A stretch of DNA of 35,543 bases from Gammaproteobacteria bacterium (GTDB lineage: Bacteria > Pseudomonadota > Gammaproteobacteria > SZUA-229): the NCBI GenBank assembly GCA_015488885.1, contig WFMW01000010.1, positions 1 to 35,543 on the forward strand, written 5' to 3'. The position numbers and the translations under genes were made by a program. The notes beneath the pieces were generated by a model. The model saw nothing but the letters and a program-made list of their open reading frames with translations. It did not search any database and was not told the origin of the DNA. Positions 14,787-23,580 of this stretch are shown one piece after another; positions within the stretch are counted from its first letter, which is position 1; every line of letters begins with the position of its first letter.

Positions 14787-17045
14787 CTAGAAAAAACTCC
14801 TGAGTTTATTTCTGAGTTTTTCTTTTAAGTTGTTCTCCAGTTTTTTCCTCCGGTTATCGAGTTTTTTTCTTAACTTCTGTTTTTCCTTATCCAGTCTCTT
14901 TTTCAATCTTGCCTTTGCTTCTTCTTTAATCAGACTATTAACATTCGTGGACAGTTTTTTAGTATCAATATCATATTTCAGCTGCTCAAATGGCCCATGA
15001 ATATGGACAAACAGAGGTTTTTTCAGTAATTTTTCCAGCACTGTTTTATTTCTGGACAGCTGGATAGATGAGATCATATCAACTGTGTTCTTCATAATAT
15101 CGCTACTACCATGTGCTTTAATCGTAATACGATCTGAACGCATCAGAAAGTTACTGGTTTTAATTTTGCCATGGTTAATTCTTGCCGTATCGTGAATGGT
15201 ATTAAAGACGGTGACTTTACGCGGTTTATAATAACCCCGCACATTTGCAACGGAACTTAAGCCTTTTGCCTGAAGATAATTAGCGATGGAAGAGCGCACA
15301 TAATATTCCGGGTCAAAACCGGTTACTCGGGTTTGCTTCATATCCAGAGTGATCCGACCTTTTGCCTGACGCTTATAGGCATTGAGACTTTCACCTCTGG
15401 TGGTAACCGCTGCGGTAGCATTAATAGCTCCTTGCAAATGTAATGGTTTTTCACCCATTAAACCTTTGAGTGAAGGATTGACTAACGGCCCCGCCTGCAT
15501 ATTACTGACTTTTAAATTTAGTGCATAATGCGGCTTGTGTTTAACATTGAGACTGACACCGGCGTTGATAGTACCACCAGACATTTTTAATGTAATCGGG
15601 TCAACCTTAATAAGCCCGTGAGTGGCTTTGGTGGTCGCGGAAAAAGCCTTCATATCGTAGGTCTGTATATGAATGGCATTAATGGCAAACACGCCTTTTA
15701 CATCAAGTGTTCGCAACATATCCATCGGCAATGCAATCTTTTCATCAGCGCTTGCTGTTGTACCTACTGCACTGGCTGCAGCTGCTCCCGACGGCCTGGT
15801 CGTTGTTGTTGCAGGTGCATTTCTGGCGACCGGTGGCAAATAATCATTCAGGTCAATCTGATTTAATAACAGATGATAACGCAGCGACTGTTTTGCCAGA
15901 TTCAATACATGCACCCAGCCTGTCAGCACACTTTTATCCAGATGCATGTTGATATTATCCAGTGCCAGTGATTGCTTCACCAGTTTCAGACTGGATGTCA
16001 GGGATACTGTATTCAGTGCCTGTTTGTTTGTCATTAGTGGCAGTTTGATACCCAGCTTCTCAGTCAGTGCATGGATATTAAAGGACTTGACAGAAATATG
16101 CGCCTTAATTTCCGGTGTAGACATAAACCGGGTAATAAGCACATCCGCGCCTGTGTTTACACCCAGTGCAGTTAGCTTTAACTTACTAATTGATACCTGC
16201 TGCTGTGCCATATCAATTTTTGCCTGCGTACTTAGTTTGAGTGTCATATCCTGCTTAATCATCTCATTGGCTTTAACTGCCACATTCAATAACAGATCAC
16301 GTAAAGTAAACAGGGAGAAATCATGGTTAAAGGTGAGCGATGTGGTTAAATGAATTTTACTATTAATGACTGGCTTATTATCGCTTACCCGAGCTGAGAG
16401 TTTTAATTTAACTGGTTGATCAAATTGAATTCCACCAGTTTCAAGATTAAGCCCGGCAATTTTTGCCTGCATACCGGTTTTTTCATCGGTGTAATTTATG
16501 CTAGCATCCACAAATTCAAACCCGGCAATAGCAAGTGACTGTAAAGCCAGACCCGGGCTGGTTTTACTACCTGTTGAAACAGCTGACTGTGGTGCTTTTG
16601 CAGCAGCCTGTGTTGGCGTTGGCGTAGTCACAGCAGCCTGTTTTCTCTGCATCAGATTAGACCAGTTATTGTTACCCTGTTTATCAACCTCCAACGACAG
16701 ATTCATGCCATGCAGCTGAATTTTATTAATTTCAATTTTCTTCTTCAGTAGTGGCAGCACATTAACTTTTACATTCAACTGATCTATCGATGCAAAGGGC
16801 TGATGGCTAAAACCTTTTGCATTACCCAGCGTGGTTTTTCCCAGTTTTATACCAATCCAGGGATAAAAGGTCAGGCCAATATCGCCATCAATAGAAAAGT
16901 TACGCCCGGTGGTTTGCTCAACCTGAGCAATAATTTCTGGCTTATATTTATTGGCATCAAAAGTAGCAATAAATATCACTGCAGCAAGCACCAGTAGCAC
17001 CAATAAAATACCAGCAGCTTTTATTATTGTTTTGAATATTTTCAT
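14787..17045 (-). CDS. AsmA family envelope protein
   Basis: The 752-residue protein has one N-terminal membrane anchor ('AAGILLVLLVLAAVIFIATF') followed directly by the AsmA signature 'YKPEIIAQVEQTTGRNFSI' and 'GLTFYPWIGIKLGKTTLGNA'. The rest is a long beta-rich periplasmic region with a low-complexity Ala/Thr/Pro linker near residues 140-165 and 410-430. It ends in a very basic coiled-coil tail (about the last 50 residues, K/R/L-rich). AsmA-like proteins are linked to phospholipid transport between membranes. Their C-terminal region here carries 'GRITLDMKQTRVTGFDPEYY', as in AsmA. The start ATG 17045 has GGGGA upstream. It lies 26 bases after moaC and 25 before mutY. Confidence 0.85.
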   Translation of the reverse strand: MKIFKTIIKAAGILLVLLVLAAVIFIATFDANKYKPEIIAQVEQTTGRNFSIDGDIGLTFYPWIGIKLGKTTLGNAKGFSHQPFASIDQLNVKVNVLPLLKKKIEINKIQLHGMNLSLEVDKQGNNNWSNLMQRKQAAVTTPTPTQAAAKAPQSAVSTGSKTSPGLALQSLAIAGFEFVDASINYTDEKTGMQAKIAGLNLETGGIQFDQPVKLKLSARVSDNKPVINSKIHLTTSLTFNHDFSLFTLRDLLLNVAVKANEMIKQDMTLKLSTQAKIDMAQQQVSISKLKLTALGVNTGADVLITRFMSTPEIKAHISVKSFNIHALTEKLGIKLPLMTNKQALNTVSLTSSLKLVKQSLALDNINMHLDKSVLTGWVHVLNLAKQSLRYHLLLNQIDLNDYLPPVARNAPATTTTRPSGAAAASAVGTTASADEKIALPMDMLRTLDVKGVFAINAIHIQTYDMKAFSATTKATHGLIKVDPITLKMSGGTINAGVSLNVKHKPHYALNLKVSNMQAGPLVNPSLKGLMGEKPLHLQGAINATAAVTTRGESLNAYKRQAKGRITLDMKQTRVTGFDPEYYVRSSIANYLQAKGLSSVANVRGYYKPRKVTVFNTIHDTARINHGKIKTSNFLMRSDRITIKAHGSSDIMKNTVDMISSIQLSRNKTVLEKLLKKPLFVHIHGPFEQLKYDIDTKKLSTNVNSLIKEEAKARLKKRLDKEKQKLRKKLDNRRKKLENNLKEKLRNKLRSFF

Positions 17046-17071
17046 GCAATCATCCCCGAAAACAGCATTGA

Positions 17072-17581
17072 TTATCCAGCAGGTTGCTGATGATTAGCAA
17101 GCTGATCATGATGCCACTCACCAGACTTGCCACCCGATTTATCACGTAGAAAAATTGCTTCCATTTTCATTCCACGATCCATTGCCTTGCACATATCATA
17201 AATAGTTAACAGACTGAGCTGTACCGCAGTGAGCGCTTCCATCTCAACGCCAGTTTGCCCTGTTGTTTCGACTGTAGCAATACAGACAACGCTATTATCC
17301 ACAGAATTCACCTCCAGCTGAATATCAATATGGGATAATGCCAGAGGATGACACAGAGGTATCAGCTCGGCGGTTTTTTTTGCAGCCATAATACCGGCAA
17401 TTCTGGCTACCGATAATACATCTCCTTTTTTATTTTCACCTTTAATAATGCGTTGCAATGTTTCAGCCTGCATGATAATTTTTCCCTGTGCTATGGCACG
17501 GCGCACGGTGGCTGTTTTAGATCCTACATCAACCATATGGGCTTCACCTCGCGCATTAAAATGATTTAACTGATCGCTCAT
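17072..17581 (-). CDS. moaC: Cyclic pyranopterin monophosphate synthase
   Basis: MoaC rearranges the MoaA product into cyclic pyranopterin monophosphate in molybdenum cofactor synthesis. The 169-residue protein shows the invariant segments '[18 protein letters not shown]', '[20 protein letters not shown]', '[14 protein letters not shown]', '[20 protein letters not shown]' and '[13 protein letters not shown]', followed by a lysine-rich '[12 protein letters not shown]'. It opens the moaC-asmA-mutY series and is separated from moaD and moaE (plus strand, 18.6-19.3 kb) by the ompA-like gene. Confidence 0.97.
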   Translation of the reverse strand: MSDQLNHFNARGEAHMVDVGSKTATVRRAIAQGKIIMQAETLQRIIKGENKKGDVLSVARIAGIMAAKKTAELIPLCHPLALSHIDIQLEVNSVDNSVVCIATVETTGQTGVEMEALTAVQLSLLTIYDMCKAMDRGMKMEAIFLRDKSGGKSGEWHHDQLANHQQPAG

Positions 17582-17667
17582 TTATTATGACCACCCTTTA
17601 TTAATTGACCTGAATACAGTCAGATTATGACATAGTGACCAACGATAATCACCAAAATGGCACAGCC

Positions 17668-17701
17668 AAAAAAAATGGCACTCAAATATGAGCACCATTT
17701 T
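17668..17701 (-). terminator. Intrinsic terminator downstream of the OmpA-domain gene
   Basis: Read on the minus strand, AAAATGGTGCTCA pairs with TGAGTGCCATTTT (two wobble pairs) around a 4-base loop and runs into a tract of T. It begins 33 bases after the stop codon of the OmpA-domain gene. Confidence 0.8.
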
Positions 17702-17733
17702 CTATGTTTCAGCCTGAAAGCTCGACGACCATG

Positions 17734-18390
17734 TTATTGAACTATTTCACGCCCTTCAACGGTTACTTTTACCCGGCGATTGGCAGCACGGCCTGCACGT
17801 GTCGCATTGCTGGCAACCGGGTCATCTTCACCATGTCCAATGGTGGTAATGATATTGCCATTGATACCATCTTTTATCATTTCATCCTTTACTGCATTGG
17901 CACGCTTTTCAGATAAAACCTGATTAAAAGCAGCCGGACCTGAACTGTCTGTATAACCTTCAACAGTAATTTTACTTACATCATGGCCAGCCAGTTTATC
18001 AGCAAATGCCCTGATTTCTGCTTCACCTGCCGGACTCAGACTGGAACCGGACAGTGCGAATGCTGCTGATGATGACAGGGTAAATGGCTCATAGACAGGA
18101 GCAGCAGGCGCTGCTGGTGCGGGCGTTGAGGGTACCGGTTCAGGAGTGGCCTGAACAACGGGAGCAACAGGTGCTGGTACTGGCGCCGCCTGAACAACGG
18201 GTTTTTTTCCACAGGGATCATCGCCCTGCTTCCACCAGATGGTATGCAGACAGTCACCTGCACCGTCGGTAACAACATCCCCTGCACTATCACGCCAGAC
18301 TGTTGCCTCACCCGCAAACAGGCTCATTGAGGCACACACAGTACCTGCAACCAGCGCACCTCTAACCCAGTTCAATTTCTTTTGTAACAT
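17734..18390 (-). CDS. OmpA-domain outer-membrane/periplasmic protein
   Basis: The 218-residue protein has a signal peptide (cleavage likely after 'CASMSLFAG'), a short conserved region 'CLHTIWWKQGDDPCGKK', and a Pro/Ala/Val-rich linker (about residues 68-100). It ends in a C-terminal OmpA-like peptidoglycan-binding domain: 'ITVEGYTDSSGPAAFNQVLS', 'KRANAVKDEMI' and 'NRRVKVTVEG'. Conserved Asp and Arg for diaminopimelate binding are present. There is no obvious eight-strand barrel, so it is a linker-type OmpA protein. The start at ATG 18390 has an AGGAGA Shine-Dalgarno. It has its own terminator and a duplicated upstream sequence (18403-18462). Confidence 0.88.
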   Translation of the reverse strand: MLQKKLNWVRGALVAGTVCASMSLFAGEATVWRDSAGDVVTDGAGDCLHTIWWKQGDDPCGKKPVVQAAPVPAPVAPVVQATPEPVPSTPAPAAPAAPVYEPFTLSSSAAFALSGSSLSPAGEAEIRAFADKLAGHDVSKITVEGYTDSSGPAAFNQVLSEKRANAVKDEMIKDGINGNIITTIGHGEDDPVASNATRAGRAANRRVKVTVEGREIVQ

Positions 18391-18402
18391 TATCGTCTCC
18401 TG

Positions 18403-18462
18403 TTAATATTATTGCCTGGCTTTAATATTATTGCCTGACTGACCATATTGCCTGACTGACCA
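18403..18462. repeat. Two overlapping tandem duplications upstream of the OmpA-domain gene
   Basis: A 19-bp unit occurs at 18403-18421 and 18422-18440 with one mismatch (core TTAATATTATTGCCTG). A 17-bp unit TATTGCCTGACTGACCA is repeated perfectly at 18429-18445 and 18446-18462. Both lie 13-72 bases upstream of the ompA-like start codon, within its leader or promoter. Confidence 0.85.
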
Positions 18463-18609
18463 CTAAAATTTTTCTTAACCCAAAAAAATTAAGCAGCCCA
18501 ATAAAGCAGTCCAGTAATTATTACCAGGCTATGTTTGAAGTTATTCTAAAGTAATTAATATCATGCTACAAGACTGTCATCACAATGCAATTAGCGATAA
18601 AATACAGAA

Positions 18610-18840
18610 ATGATACAGGTAAAGTTTTTTTCCAGCTTACACGATCTGGTTGGGCAGACAGATATCAACTTATCTATTGAAACACCCGTTTCAATCCGTG
18701 ATGTATGGCAGAAAACCGCGCCAGACTGCACCTTACCGGCGAATACCCTGTGTGCACTTAATATGGAATATGCTCATCTGGATGATACTGTTCACGATCA
18801 GGATGAAGTCGCCTTTTTCCCTCCCGTTACCGGTGGTTGA
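18610..18840 (+). CDS. moaD: Molybdopterin synthase small subunit
   Basis: A 76-residue beta-grasp (ubiquitin-like) protein that carries sulfur as a C-terminal thiocarboxylate for molybdopterin synthase. It ends in the required Gly-Gly ('EVAFFPPVTGG'), with 'VKFFSSLHDLVG' at the N-terminus and 'ALNMEYAHLDD' mid-way, as in MoaD. It precedes moaE by 49 bases on the same strand. Its ATG lacks a strong Shine-Dalgarno. Confidence 0.95.
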   Translation: MIQVKFFSSLHDLVGQTDINLSIETPVSIRDVWQKTAPDCTLPANTLCALNMEYAHLDDTVHDQDEVAFFPPVTGG

Positions 18841-18889
18841 CGACAAATTAACCTTTGTGAACAAATGTTAATTTATTCAATATTTAATT

Positions 18890-19324
18890 ATGCCTGCAAA
18901 AATTATTGACCGACCATTAAATCCCTGGAAATCCTTACAGAACTATCAGGCTGAACACCTGATTAGTGGTCAATATGGTGCCACTGCCTGTTTCGTCGGC
19001 ACCATGCGCGATTTTAATATTGATAGCTCGGTTACCTCCATGACACTGGAACATTATCCGACAATGACACAGCAATTTCTTGATAAATTATGTACACGAT
19101 GTAATCAGGATTACGCACTGGATGACAGCTTGATTATCCACCGTGTTGGCCTGATTAAACCGGCTGAACCAATCGTGCTAACAGCAACCTGGTCGGCTCA
19201 CCGAGCACAGGCATTTGATGCCTGTCGCTATTTAATGGAAGAGTTAAAAGCCCGAGCACCATTCTGGAAGAAAGAAATCACCGAAAAGGGTGAACGCTGG
19301 GTACATAACGATATCAAGGATTAG
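18890..19324 (+). CDS. moaE: Molybdopterin synthase catalytic subunit
   Basis: The 144-residue protein forms the heterotetrameric molybdopterin synthase with MoaD and inserts the dithiolene sulfurs. Diagnostic motifs are '[14 protein letters not shown]', '[10 protein letters not shown]', '[20 protein letters not shown]', '[20 protein letters not shown]' and '[15 protein letters not shown]', which contains the two conserved active-site lysines. It ends at TAG 19322-19324, directly abutting the heptamer repeat. Confidence 0.96.
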   Translation: MPAKIIDRPLNPWKSLQNYQAEHLISGQYGATACFVGTMRDFNIDSSVTSMTLEHYPTMTQQFLDKLCTRCNQDYALDDSLIIHRVGLIKPAEPIVLTATWSAHRAQAFDACRYLMEELKARAPFWKKEITEKGERWVHNDIKD

Positions 19325-19408
19325 TTGGCAGTTGGCAGTTGGCAGTTGGCAGTTGGCAGTTGGCAGTTGGCAGTTGGCAGTTGGCAGTTGGCAGTTGGCA
19401 GTTGGCAG
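19325..19408. repeat. Twelve perfect tandem copies of a heptamer (TTGGCAG)
   Basis: The 84 bases after the moaE stop consist of exactly 12 uninterrupted copies of TTGGCAG. An inverted 11-base copy, CTGCCAACTGC, lies at 19454-19464, between the array and the convergent degQ end. The array is intergenic, so copy-number change would not shift a reading frame. Confidence 0.98.
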
Positions 19409-19481
19409 AAAATATTAAAAAATCAAACCGCCCTGTCAAGTTTCCTGCTTTTACTGCCAACTGCTAATGCTAACTTCATTT

Positions 19482-20873
19482 TTACTGTATAAGAACAAAT
19501 AAAGCCGTTTGTCCCCGCTGAATATTCAACAAAACCTGTTTATCTTTCATATTGATGACTTTTTTCAGCTCATCAATCGTTGTCACAGGTGTCCGATTAA
19601 CGGACAGAATCAAATCACCTTTACGTAATCCGGTTCCCCAGGCAGCACTGCCACGAGTTACTGCGGTAATTTCCAGATATTTATCTTTACCCGGTTCAAC
19701 ATGACCCTTAATCATCGCACCTTTGAGTAAGGGATTAAGCTTTTCACCAGCCACTGTATTCTCAAGTGCATTTTGAATAATAGCATTTAGATGCATCTCC
19801 TTACCATTGCGAATAACCGTAATTGACATCTTCTGGCCTACACGCATCATTCCTACCATATTTCTCATTTGCGAAGCACTTTTTACTGTTTTTCCATCAA
19901 TTTTTTCTACCACATCACCCACTTTCATACCGGCTTTTTTAGCCGCCGAATGCTCAATGACCTGTGAAATAACCACTCCCTGCTGCAAATCCATGCCAAA
20001 GGCTTTAGATAACTCCGGTGTCAGATTTTGCATCACCACGCCGAGCATGCCCCGATGCACATCACCATATTGAATCAACTGATCAGAGATCTGACGTACC
20101 ATATTGATAGGAATCGCAAAGCCAATACCGATATTACCCCGAGTACCGGCTGACAAAATAGCGGTGTTCATACCAATCAACTGACCTTTTAAATTAACCA
20201 GTGCACCACCGGAGTTACCGGGATTAATGGATGCATCTGTCTGGATAAAATCCTCATAGCCTTCAATACCCAAGCCGGTTCGACCCAACGCACTGATAAT
20301 ACCTGATGTTACTGTCTGACCCAACCCAAAAGGGTTACCCACAGCAACAGCAAAATCGCCGACACGAAGTTTTGATGAATCAGCAAAAGGCAGTTGTGTA
20401 AGGTGATCTTTATGAATCTGCAAAACAGCTACATCAGCCTGCGAATCTGCACCAATCAACTTTGCTTCCACCTGATCACCATTACTTAGCGTAACAGTAA
20501 TTTTATCTGCGCCTTCTATCACATGGTAGTTGGTCACAATATAACCTGCTGTAGCATCAATAATGACACCAGACCCCAGGCTTCTCACTTCCTTACGTTG
20601 CGGGATATTCCCCAACCCTTCAAAGAAGCGTTTAAAAAGTGGATTATTAAACTGCGGATGACGACTGGCAACATCAATATGACCCCGGGTAGCAATATTT
20701 ACCACAGCAGGACGTACTTTTTGAATCATAGGTGCGAGGCTGGGCATAAGTTGCCCATCATAGATTTTTGGTAAATCAGCCAGCGCACTATTGGCAAAAA
20801 CTGTGAATATCAGCGTAAATACAAATAAAATATATCGCTGATAAGTAGAAAGAATTATCTTTTTAGCAAACAT
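19482..20873 (-). CDS. degQ: Periplasmic serine endoprotease, DegP/DegQ family
   Basis: The 463-residue protein has a signal peptide ('YILFVFTLIFTVFANSALA'), a trypsin-like domain and two PDZ domains. The catalytic triad is His117 ('VTNYHVIEG'), Asp147 ('SQADVAVLQI') and Ser221 ('INPGNSGGALVN'), with spacing like E. coli DegP. PDZ1 starts near 'GMLGVVMQNLTPELSKAFG' and PDZ2 near 'YLEITAVTRGSAAWGTGL'. The long Q-linker of DegP is absent, so it is closer to DegQ. The start is ATG 20873, preceded by GGAG; the GTG just upstream is less likely. It degrades or chaperones misfolded envelope proteins. A sigma-E-like promoter lies about 130 bases upstream. Confidence 0.92.
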   Translation of the reverse strand: MFAKKIILSTYQRYILFVFTLIFTVFANSALADLPKIYDGQLMPSLAPMIQKVRPAVVNIATRGHIDVASRHPQFNNPLFKRFFEGLGNIPQRKEVRSLGSGVIIDATAGYIVTNYHVIEGADKITVTLSNGDQVEAKLIGADSQADVAVLQIHKDHLTQLPFADSSKLRVGDFAVAVGNPFGLGQTVTSGIISALGRTGLGIEGYEDFIQTDASINPGNSGGALVNLKGQLIGMNTAILSAGTRGNIGIGFAIPINMVRQISDQLIQYGDVHRGMLGVVMQNLTPELSKAFGMDLQQGVVISQVIEHSAAKKAGMKVGDVVEKIDGKTVKSASQMRNMVGMMRVGQKMSITVIRNGKEMHLNAIIQNALENTVAGEKLNPLLKGAMIKGHVEPGKDKYLEITAVTRGSAAWGTGLRKGDLILSVNRTPVTTIDELKKVINMKDKQVLLNIQRGQTALFVLIQ

Positions 20874-21006
20874 CACTTCTCCTGGAATTTTCTGAATAAA
20901 ATAAAATGCAGTTTAACTGGTTCATGCAGAACTTATGCAGTCCTTTGATACACTATTTCTAATCACTGGCAGGTAGCTGGAATAGCGGCCAATCATTAAT
21001 GATGGT

Positions 21007-21090
21007 TCAGTAGACACCGTAAACACGTGAAAGTTCTTCACTTGTTTTAACACCATTACTACTTGATAGAGCGCGTGCAAACTGATACAT
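21007..21090 (-). CDS. Short ORF (27 residues) with perfect Shine-Dalgarno, upstream of degQ
   Basis: On the minus strand AGGAGGT stands 4 bases before ATG 21088-21090. The frame encodes 27 residues beginning 'MYQFARALSSSNGVKTSEEL' and ends at TGA 21007-21009. An AGGAGG this close to a start codon is rarely accidental. I do not recognise the peptide. It lies antisense to the region just before the FKBP gene and 133 bases upstream of degQ, so it could be a leader peptide, a small protein, or the surviving start of a lost gene. Confidence 0.45.
   Translation of the reverse strand: MYQFARALSSSNGVKTSEELSRVYGVY
21010..21037 (-). promoter_or_regulatory. Possible sigma-E-type promoter of degQ
   Basis: Read on the minus strand, AGAACTT (21031-21037), 15 bases, then GTCTAC (21010-21015) resembles the sigma-E pattern GGAACTT...TCTGA, with the same spacing as the E. 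coli degP promoter as I recall it. It would start transcription near 21003, giving a degQ leader of about 130 nt. It lies inside the 27-codon ORF. Confidence 0.4.
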
Positions 21091-21128
21091 TTCCACCTCC
21101 TGAGACTTCCATACTAAAGGATGGATAC

Positions 21129-21914
21129 ATGTATAATCGAATTTTAACTTTCAGCTTAATAAGCTTCGCAGTTCTGCTAACAGGCTGCAACGAACACAAT
21201 CGATCAGCCAGCACAAAAGCGGCCAGCATCAAACTTGAGACAGTAACACAAAAAGCCAGTTACAGTTTCGGCGTTGACGTGGCCAATCGTCTGACTCAAC
21301 AGGGTGTTAATCTAGATCCAGCTGCATTTAACCGTGGTATTGCCGATGCTTTTGCTAAAAAGAAACTGGCACTTTCCAAAGCAGACCGAACCCAGGCAAA
21401 AACAGCGTTTCAAACACAGCTACGTGAACAACTGATAAAGAAACAGACTGAAATTGCCAATAAAAATCTTGCTGCTGGCAAAGCATTTCTGGCTGCAAAT
21501 GCAAAAAAACCGGGGGTCATTACCACCAAAAGCGGCCTTCAATATAAAATTCTCAAAACTGGTCATGGTCCGCAGCCCAAACTTAATGATACGGTGACCA
21601 CTAATTATCGTGGCACATTAATTGACGGCACCGAATTTGACAATTCCTACAAACGTGGTCGACCTGCAACGTTTCCGGTTAATGGGGTAATCAAAGGCTG
21701 GACAGAAGCGTTACAACTCATGCACGTTGGCGATAAATGGCAATTATTTGTCCCTTCCGATCTAGCCTATGGCAAAAGCAAGCGCAGTGAACAGATACAG
21801 CCAAATTCTACATTAATCTTTGAAGTTGAATTACTGGGAATTAAAGGCCAGCCAGAACCAGCAGGTGCTGACACATCAGCAACCGATACCTCAGCGACAG
21901 ACACGACAAAATAA
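21129..21914 (+). CDS. FKBP-type peptidyl-prolyl isomerase lipoprotein (Mip/FkpA-like)
   Basis: The frame from ATG 21129 (AAGGA upstream; a longer frame to 21063 is out-competed) gives 261 residues. A lipobox 'VLLTGC' puts the lipidated Cys at residue 20. An FKBP-associated N-terminal helical dimerisation domain follows ('ASYSFGVDVANRLTQQGVNL'). Then comes the FKBP domain: 'TKSGLQYKILKTG', 'VTTNYRGTLIDGTEFDNSY', 'VIKGWTEALQLMHVGDKW', 'FVPSDLAYG', 'LIFEVELLGI'. The C-terminal tail is a short Thr/Ser/Ala/Asp repeat. It would help fold envelope proteins, in keeping with the divergent neighbour degQ. Confidence 0.92.
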   Translation: MYNRILTFSLISFAVLLTGCNEHNRSASTKAASIKLETVTQKASYSFGVDVANRLTQQGVNLDPAAFNRGIADAFAKKKLALSKADRTQAKTAFQTQLREQLIKKQTEIANKNLAAGKAFLAANAKKPGVITTKSGLQYKILKTGHGPQPKLNDTVTTNYRGTLIDGTEFDNSYKRGRPATFPVNGVIKGWTEALQLMHVGDKWQLFVPSDLAYGKSKRSEQIQPNSTLIFEVELLGIKGQPEPAGADTSATDTSATDTTK

Positions 21915-21942
21915 AAAGATAGTTGACAGATAATTCTGAAGA

Positions 21943-21969
21943 GGAGTAAGACTTATAGAGTCTTACTCC
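21943..21969. repeat. Perfect 11-bp inverted repeat downstream of the FKBP gene
   Basis: GGAGTAAGACT pairs with AGTCTTACTCC around a 5-base loop, 29 bases after the FKBP stop codon. No T tract follows on either strand, so a classical terminator is not supported, though the hairpin may stabilise the 3' end of the mRNA. Confidence 0.6.
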
Positions 21970-22460
21970 GCAACCTCAATAACCAGATCAGGGTTCTCTG
22001 GGAGTCTGGACCGTAGAAATGATCGAAGCGAAGGAAAGCTTATGAGCAGTATAGGACACCCAAATTTTAATTTCTTCAGAGTCAGCTATCAAGATTTTCT
22101 AATGCTGCATCCATCTTCTCTTGATATTCATTAACTTTTTGCAAATCCTGTCTCCGACCACCCTTTTATTCAAAAACAACACAAATCAATCTCGAAGCAA
22201 TGGGTAATGTGCCAGATATGGCCGGGCAAAAAATATCGATTGGCACGTGGCATTGGATTTTCTCCTTAAAGCGATGATTTTATCCTTAAAACAGGCAGTT
22301 TAAGCCTGATATTGATGCTTATTTTATACGTTTATCTTTATTATTCAATTGCTTGCAGTGGGCGACCCTGTTATCCGACGGTTATACAGTTTAACCTCCC
22401 TGTCCTGAACAGTTCCGATTTTGGTACTATAACCAGGTACTTTTCTAACGAGAAACTGAC
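21970..22460. other. Intergenic stretch of about 490 bases without a recognisable gene
   Basis: I see no full-length gene here. On the minus strand there are two short coding-like fragments without starts: near 22090-22170, ending 'NEYQEKMDAALENLDS', and near 21968-22040, ending 'LPENPDLVIEVAE'. They may be decayed gene ends. I cannot assign either to a family. Confidence 0.25.
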
Positions 22461-23507
22461 CTACAGGTTCAAACGTTTCGCTACATCCGCATAATCCGGT
22501 GCTTCAGCATAAAGTTTTTCCAGTTCGCTACGCACTCGGTGCTGCTGGCCCAGTCCTTCATAAACCTTGATACGCTCATAGCGAATGGCATGTAACAGTG
22601 CATCCGGGCGGTCTTTTTTTCTGCGTAGTGCCGTGGTCAATGTATCCCGTGCGGCTTCCAGCAGGCCAAGTGCGAGCAAGGCTCTGGCCTTGTAATACAT
22701 CAGTGTGGTATGAATCGCTGAATCGTTGCTATCCACCTGCGCCAATCGAACAATTTTTTTCAGGGTTTGGCGATCATCCTGACCACGGTCGAATAACAGG
22801 TCAACCTGAGACAAGCGCACGACAACATCATTCGGCGCCAGACGCTGCAATTTCTGCAAACAGGACAGTGCCTCTTCCCAGCGTTTCTGATGTTGATAGA
22901 TCTCGACCAGTGCCAGCAGCAGTCCGCGACGACACGGTTCGACATGTGCGGTGACTTCAGCGGTTATCGGCAAATTCATGGTGGCCGTCATGCCGTATTT
23001 AGCAAAATATTTTCCCAGCCGGGCTGATTTTTCCAGTGCTGTATTGAGGCAGGTTTCAGCCTGTTTGTAGCGCCCGGCCTTAAACAGAAGAAAACCAGCC
23101 AGATAGGCGCTATCAGCCAGATGCGTGGCCTTTTTTAAGTAACTGAGCGCTTTCTTCTCATCACCCCGTACCAGCTCACGGCAGCCATCCACCAGTGCTT
23201 CTTCCCCTTCCGGCGTCACCAGACGTTTGAAAAAACCCAGCGTCAACCGGTCCTGCAGCCTCCCCTCCGCTTGCCCGTCACTTCGTGATTTTGCTGACTT
23301 ACGTCTGCCAGCGGATTTTCTGCCCGTCGCAATCGAGGTAGTATAAAAAAGTCCTGTGCCAGGCAAACCAACAGTAAAACGTTGCCCCCGACCGCCAACG
23401 GTGTATTTTGCCCCGCGTGGACCGAAAGAAAACGAGCCACCACTTTTACTCAAATTAAGTGTAATGCCAGGTGCCAGTTTAATGCGCCGCCAGAATCGTA
23501 AACTCAT
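22461..23507 (-). CDS. DUF4236 protein with TPR-like repeats
   Basis: The first ~60 residues ('RFWRRIKLAPGITLNLSKSG', 'GPRGAKYTVGGRGQRFTVGL', 'PGTGLFYTTS') are a classic DUF4236 domain, a Gly-rich beta module of unknown function. After a basic linker, residues ~95-345 form tetratricopeptide-like helical repeats ('AYLAGFLLFKAGRYKQAETC', 'ALVEIYQHQKRWEEALSCLQ', 'ARALLALGLLEAARDTLTTA'). The TPR part probably mediates protein-protein contacts. There is no signal peptide. It is monocistronic as far as visible, ending in a gene-poor gap. Confidence 0.8.
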   Translation of the reverse strand: MSLRFWRRIKLAPGITLNLSKSGGSFSFGPRGAKYTVGGRGQRFTVGLPGTGLFYTTSIATGRKSAGRRKSAKSRSDGQAEGRLQDRLTLGFFKRLVTPEGEEALVDGCRELVRGDEKKALSYLKKATHLADSAYLAGFLLFKAGRYKQAETCLNTALEKSARLGKYFAKYGMTATMNLPITAEVTAHVEPCRRGLLLALVEIYQHQKRWEEALSCLQKLQRLAPNDVVVRLSQVDLLFDRGQDDRQTLKKIVRLAQVDSNDSAIHTTLMYYKARALLALGLLEAARDTLTTALRRKKDRPDALLHAIRYERIKVYEGLGQQHRVRSELEKLYAEAPDYADVAKRLNL

Positions 23508-23580
23508 TGCTTAAGGTTTCCGTGATTAATTGTTATTCTGAACAATGTTGATAAGTAAAATTTGATATTCTCAATATAAC

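Noticed and set aside
19325-19408. CRISPR-like array
   Set aside because: The 7-bp units are contiguous without spacers and there are no cas genes; it is a simple tandem repeat.
21943-21969. Intrinsic terminator after the FKBP gene
   Set aside because: The 11-bp stem is perfect but no T tract follows on either strand, so it was listed only as an inverted repeat.
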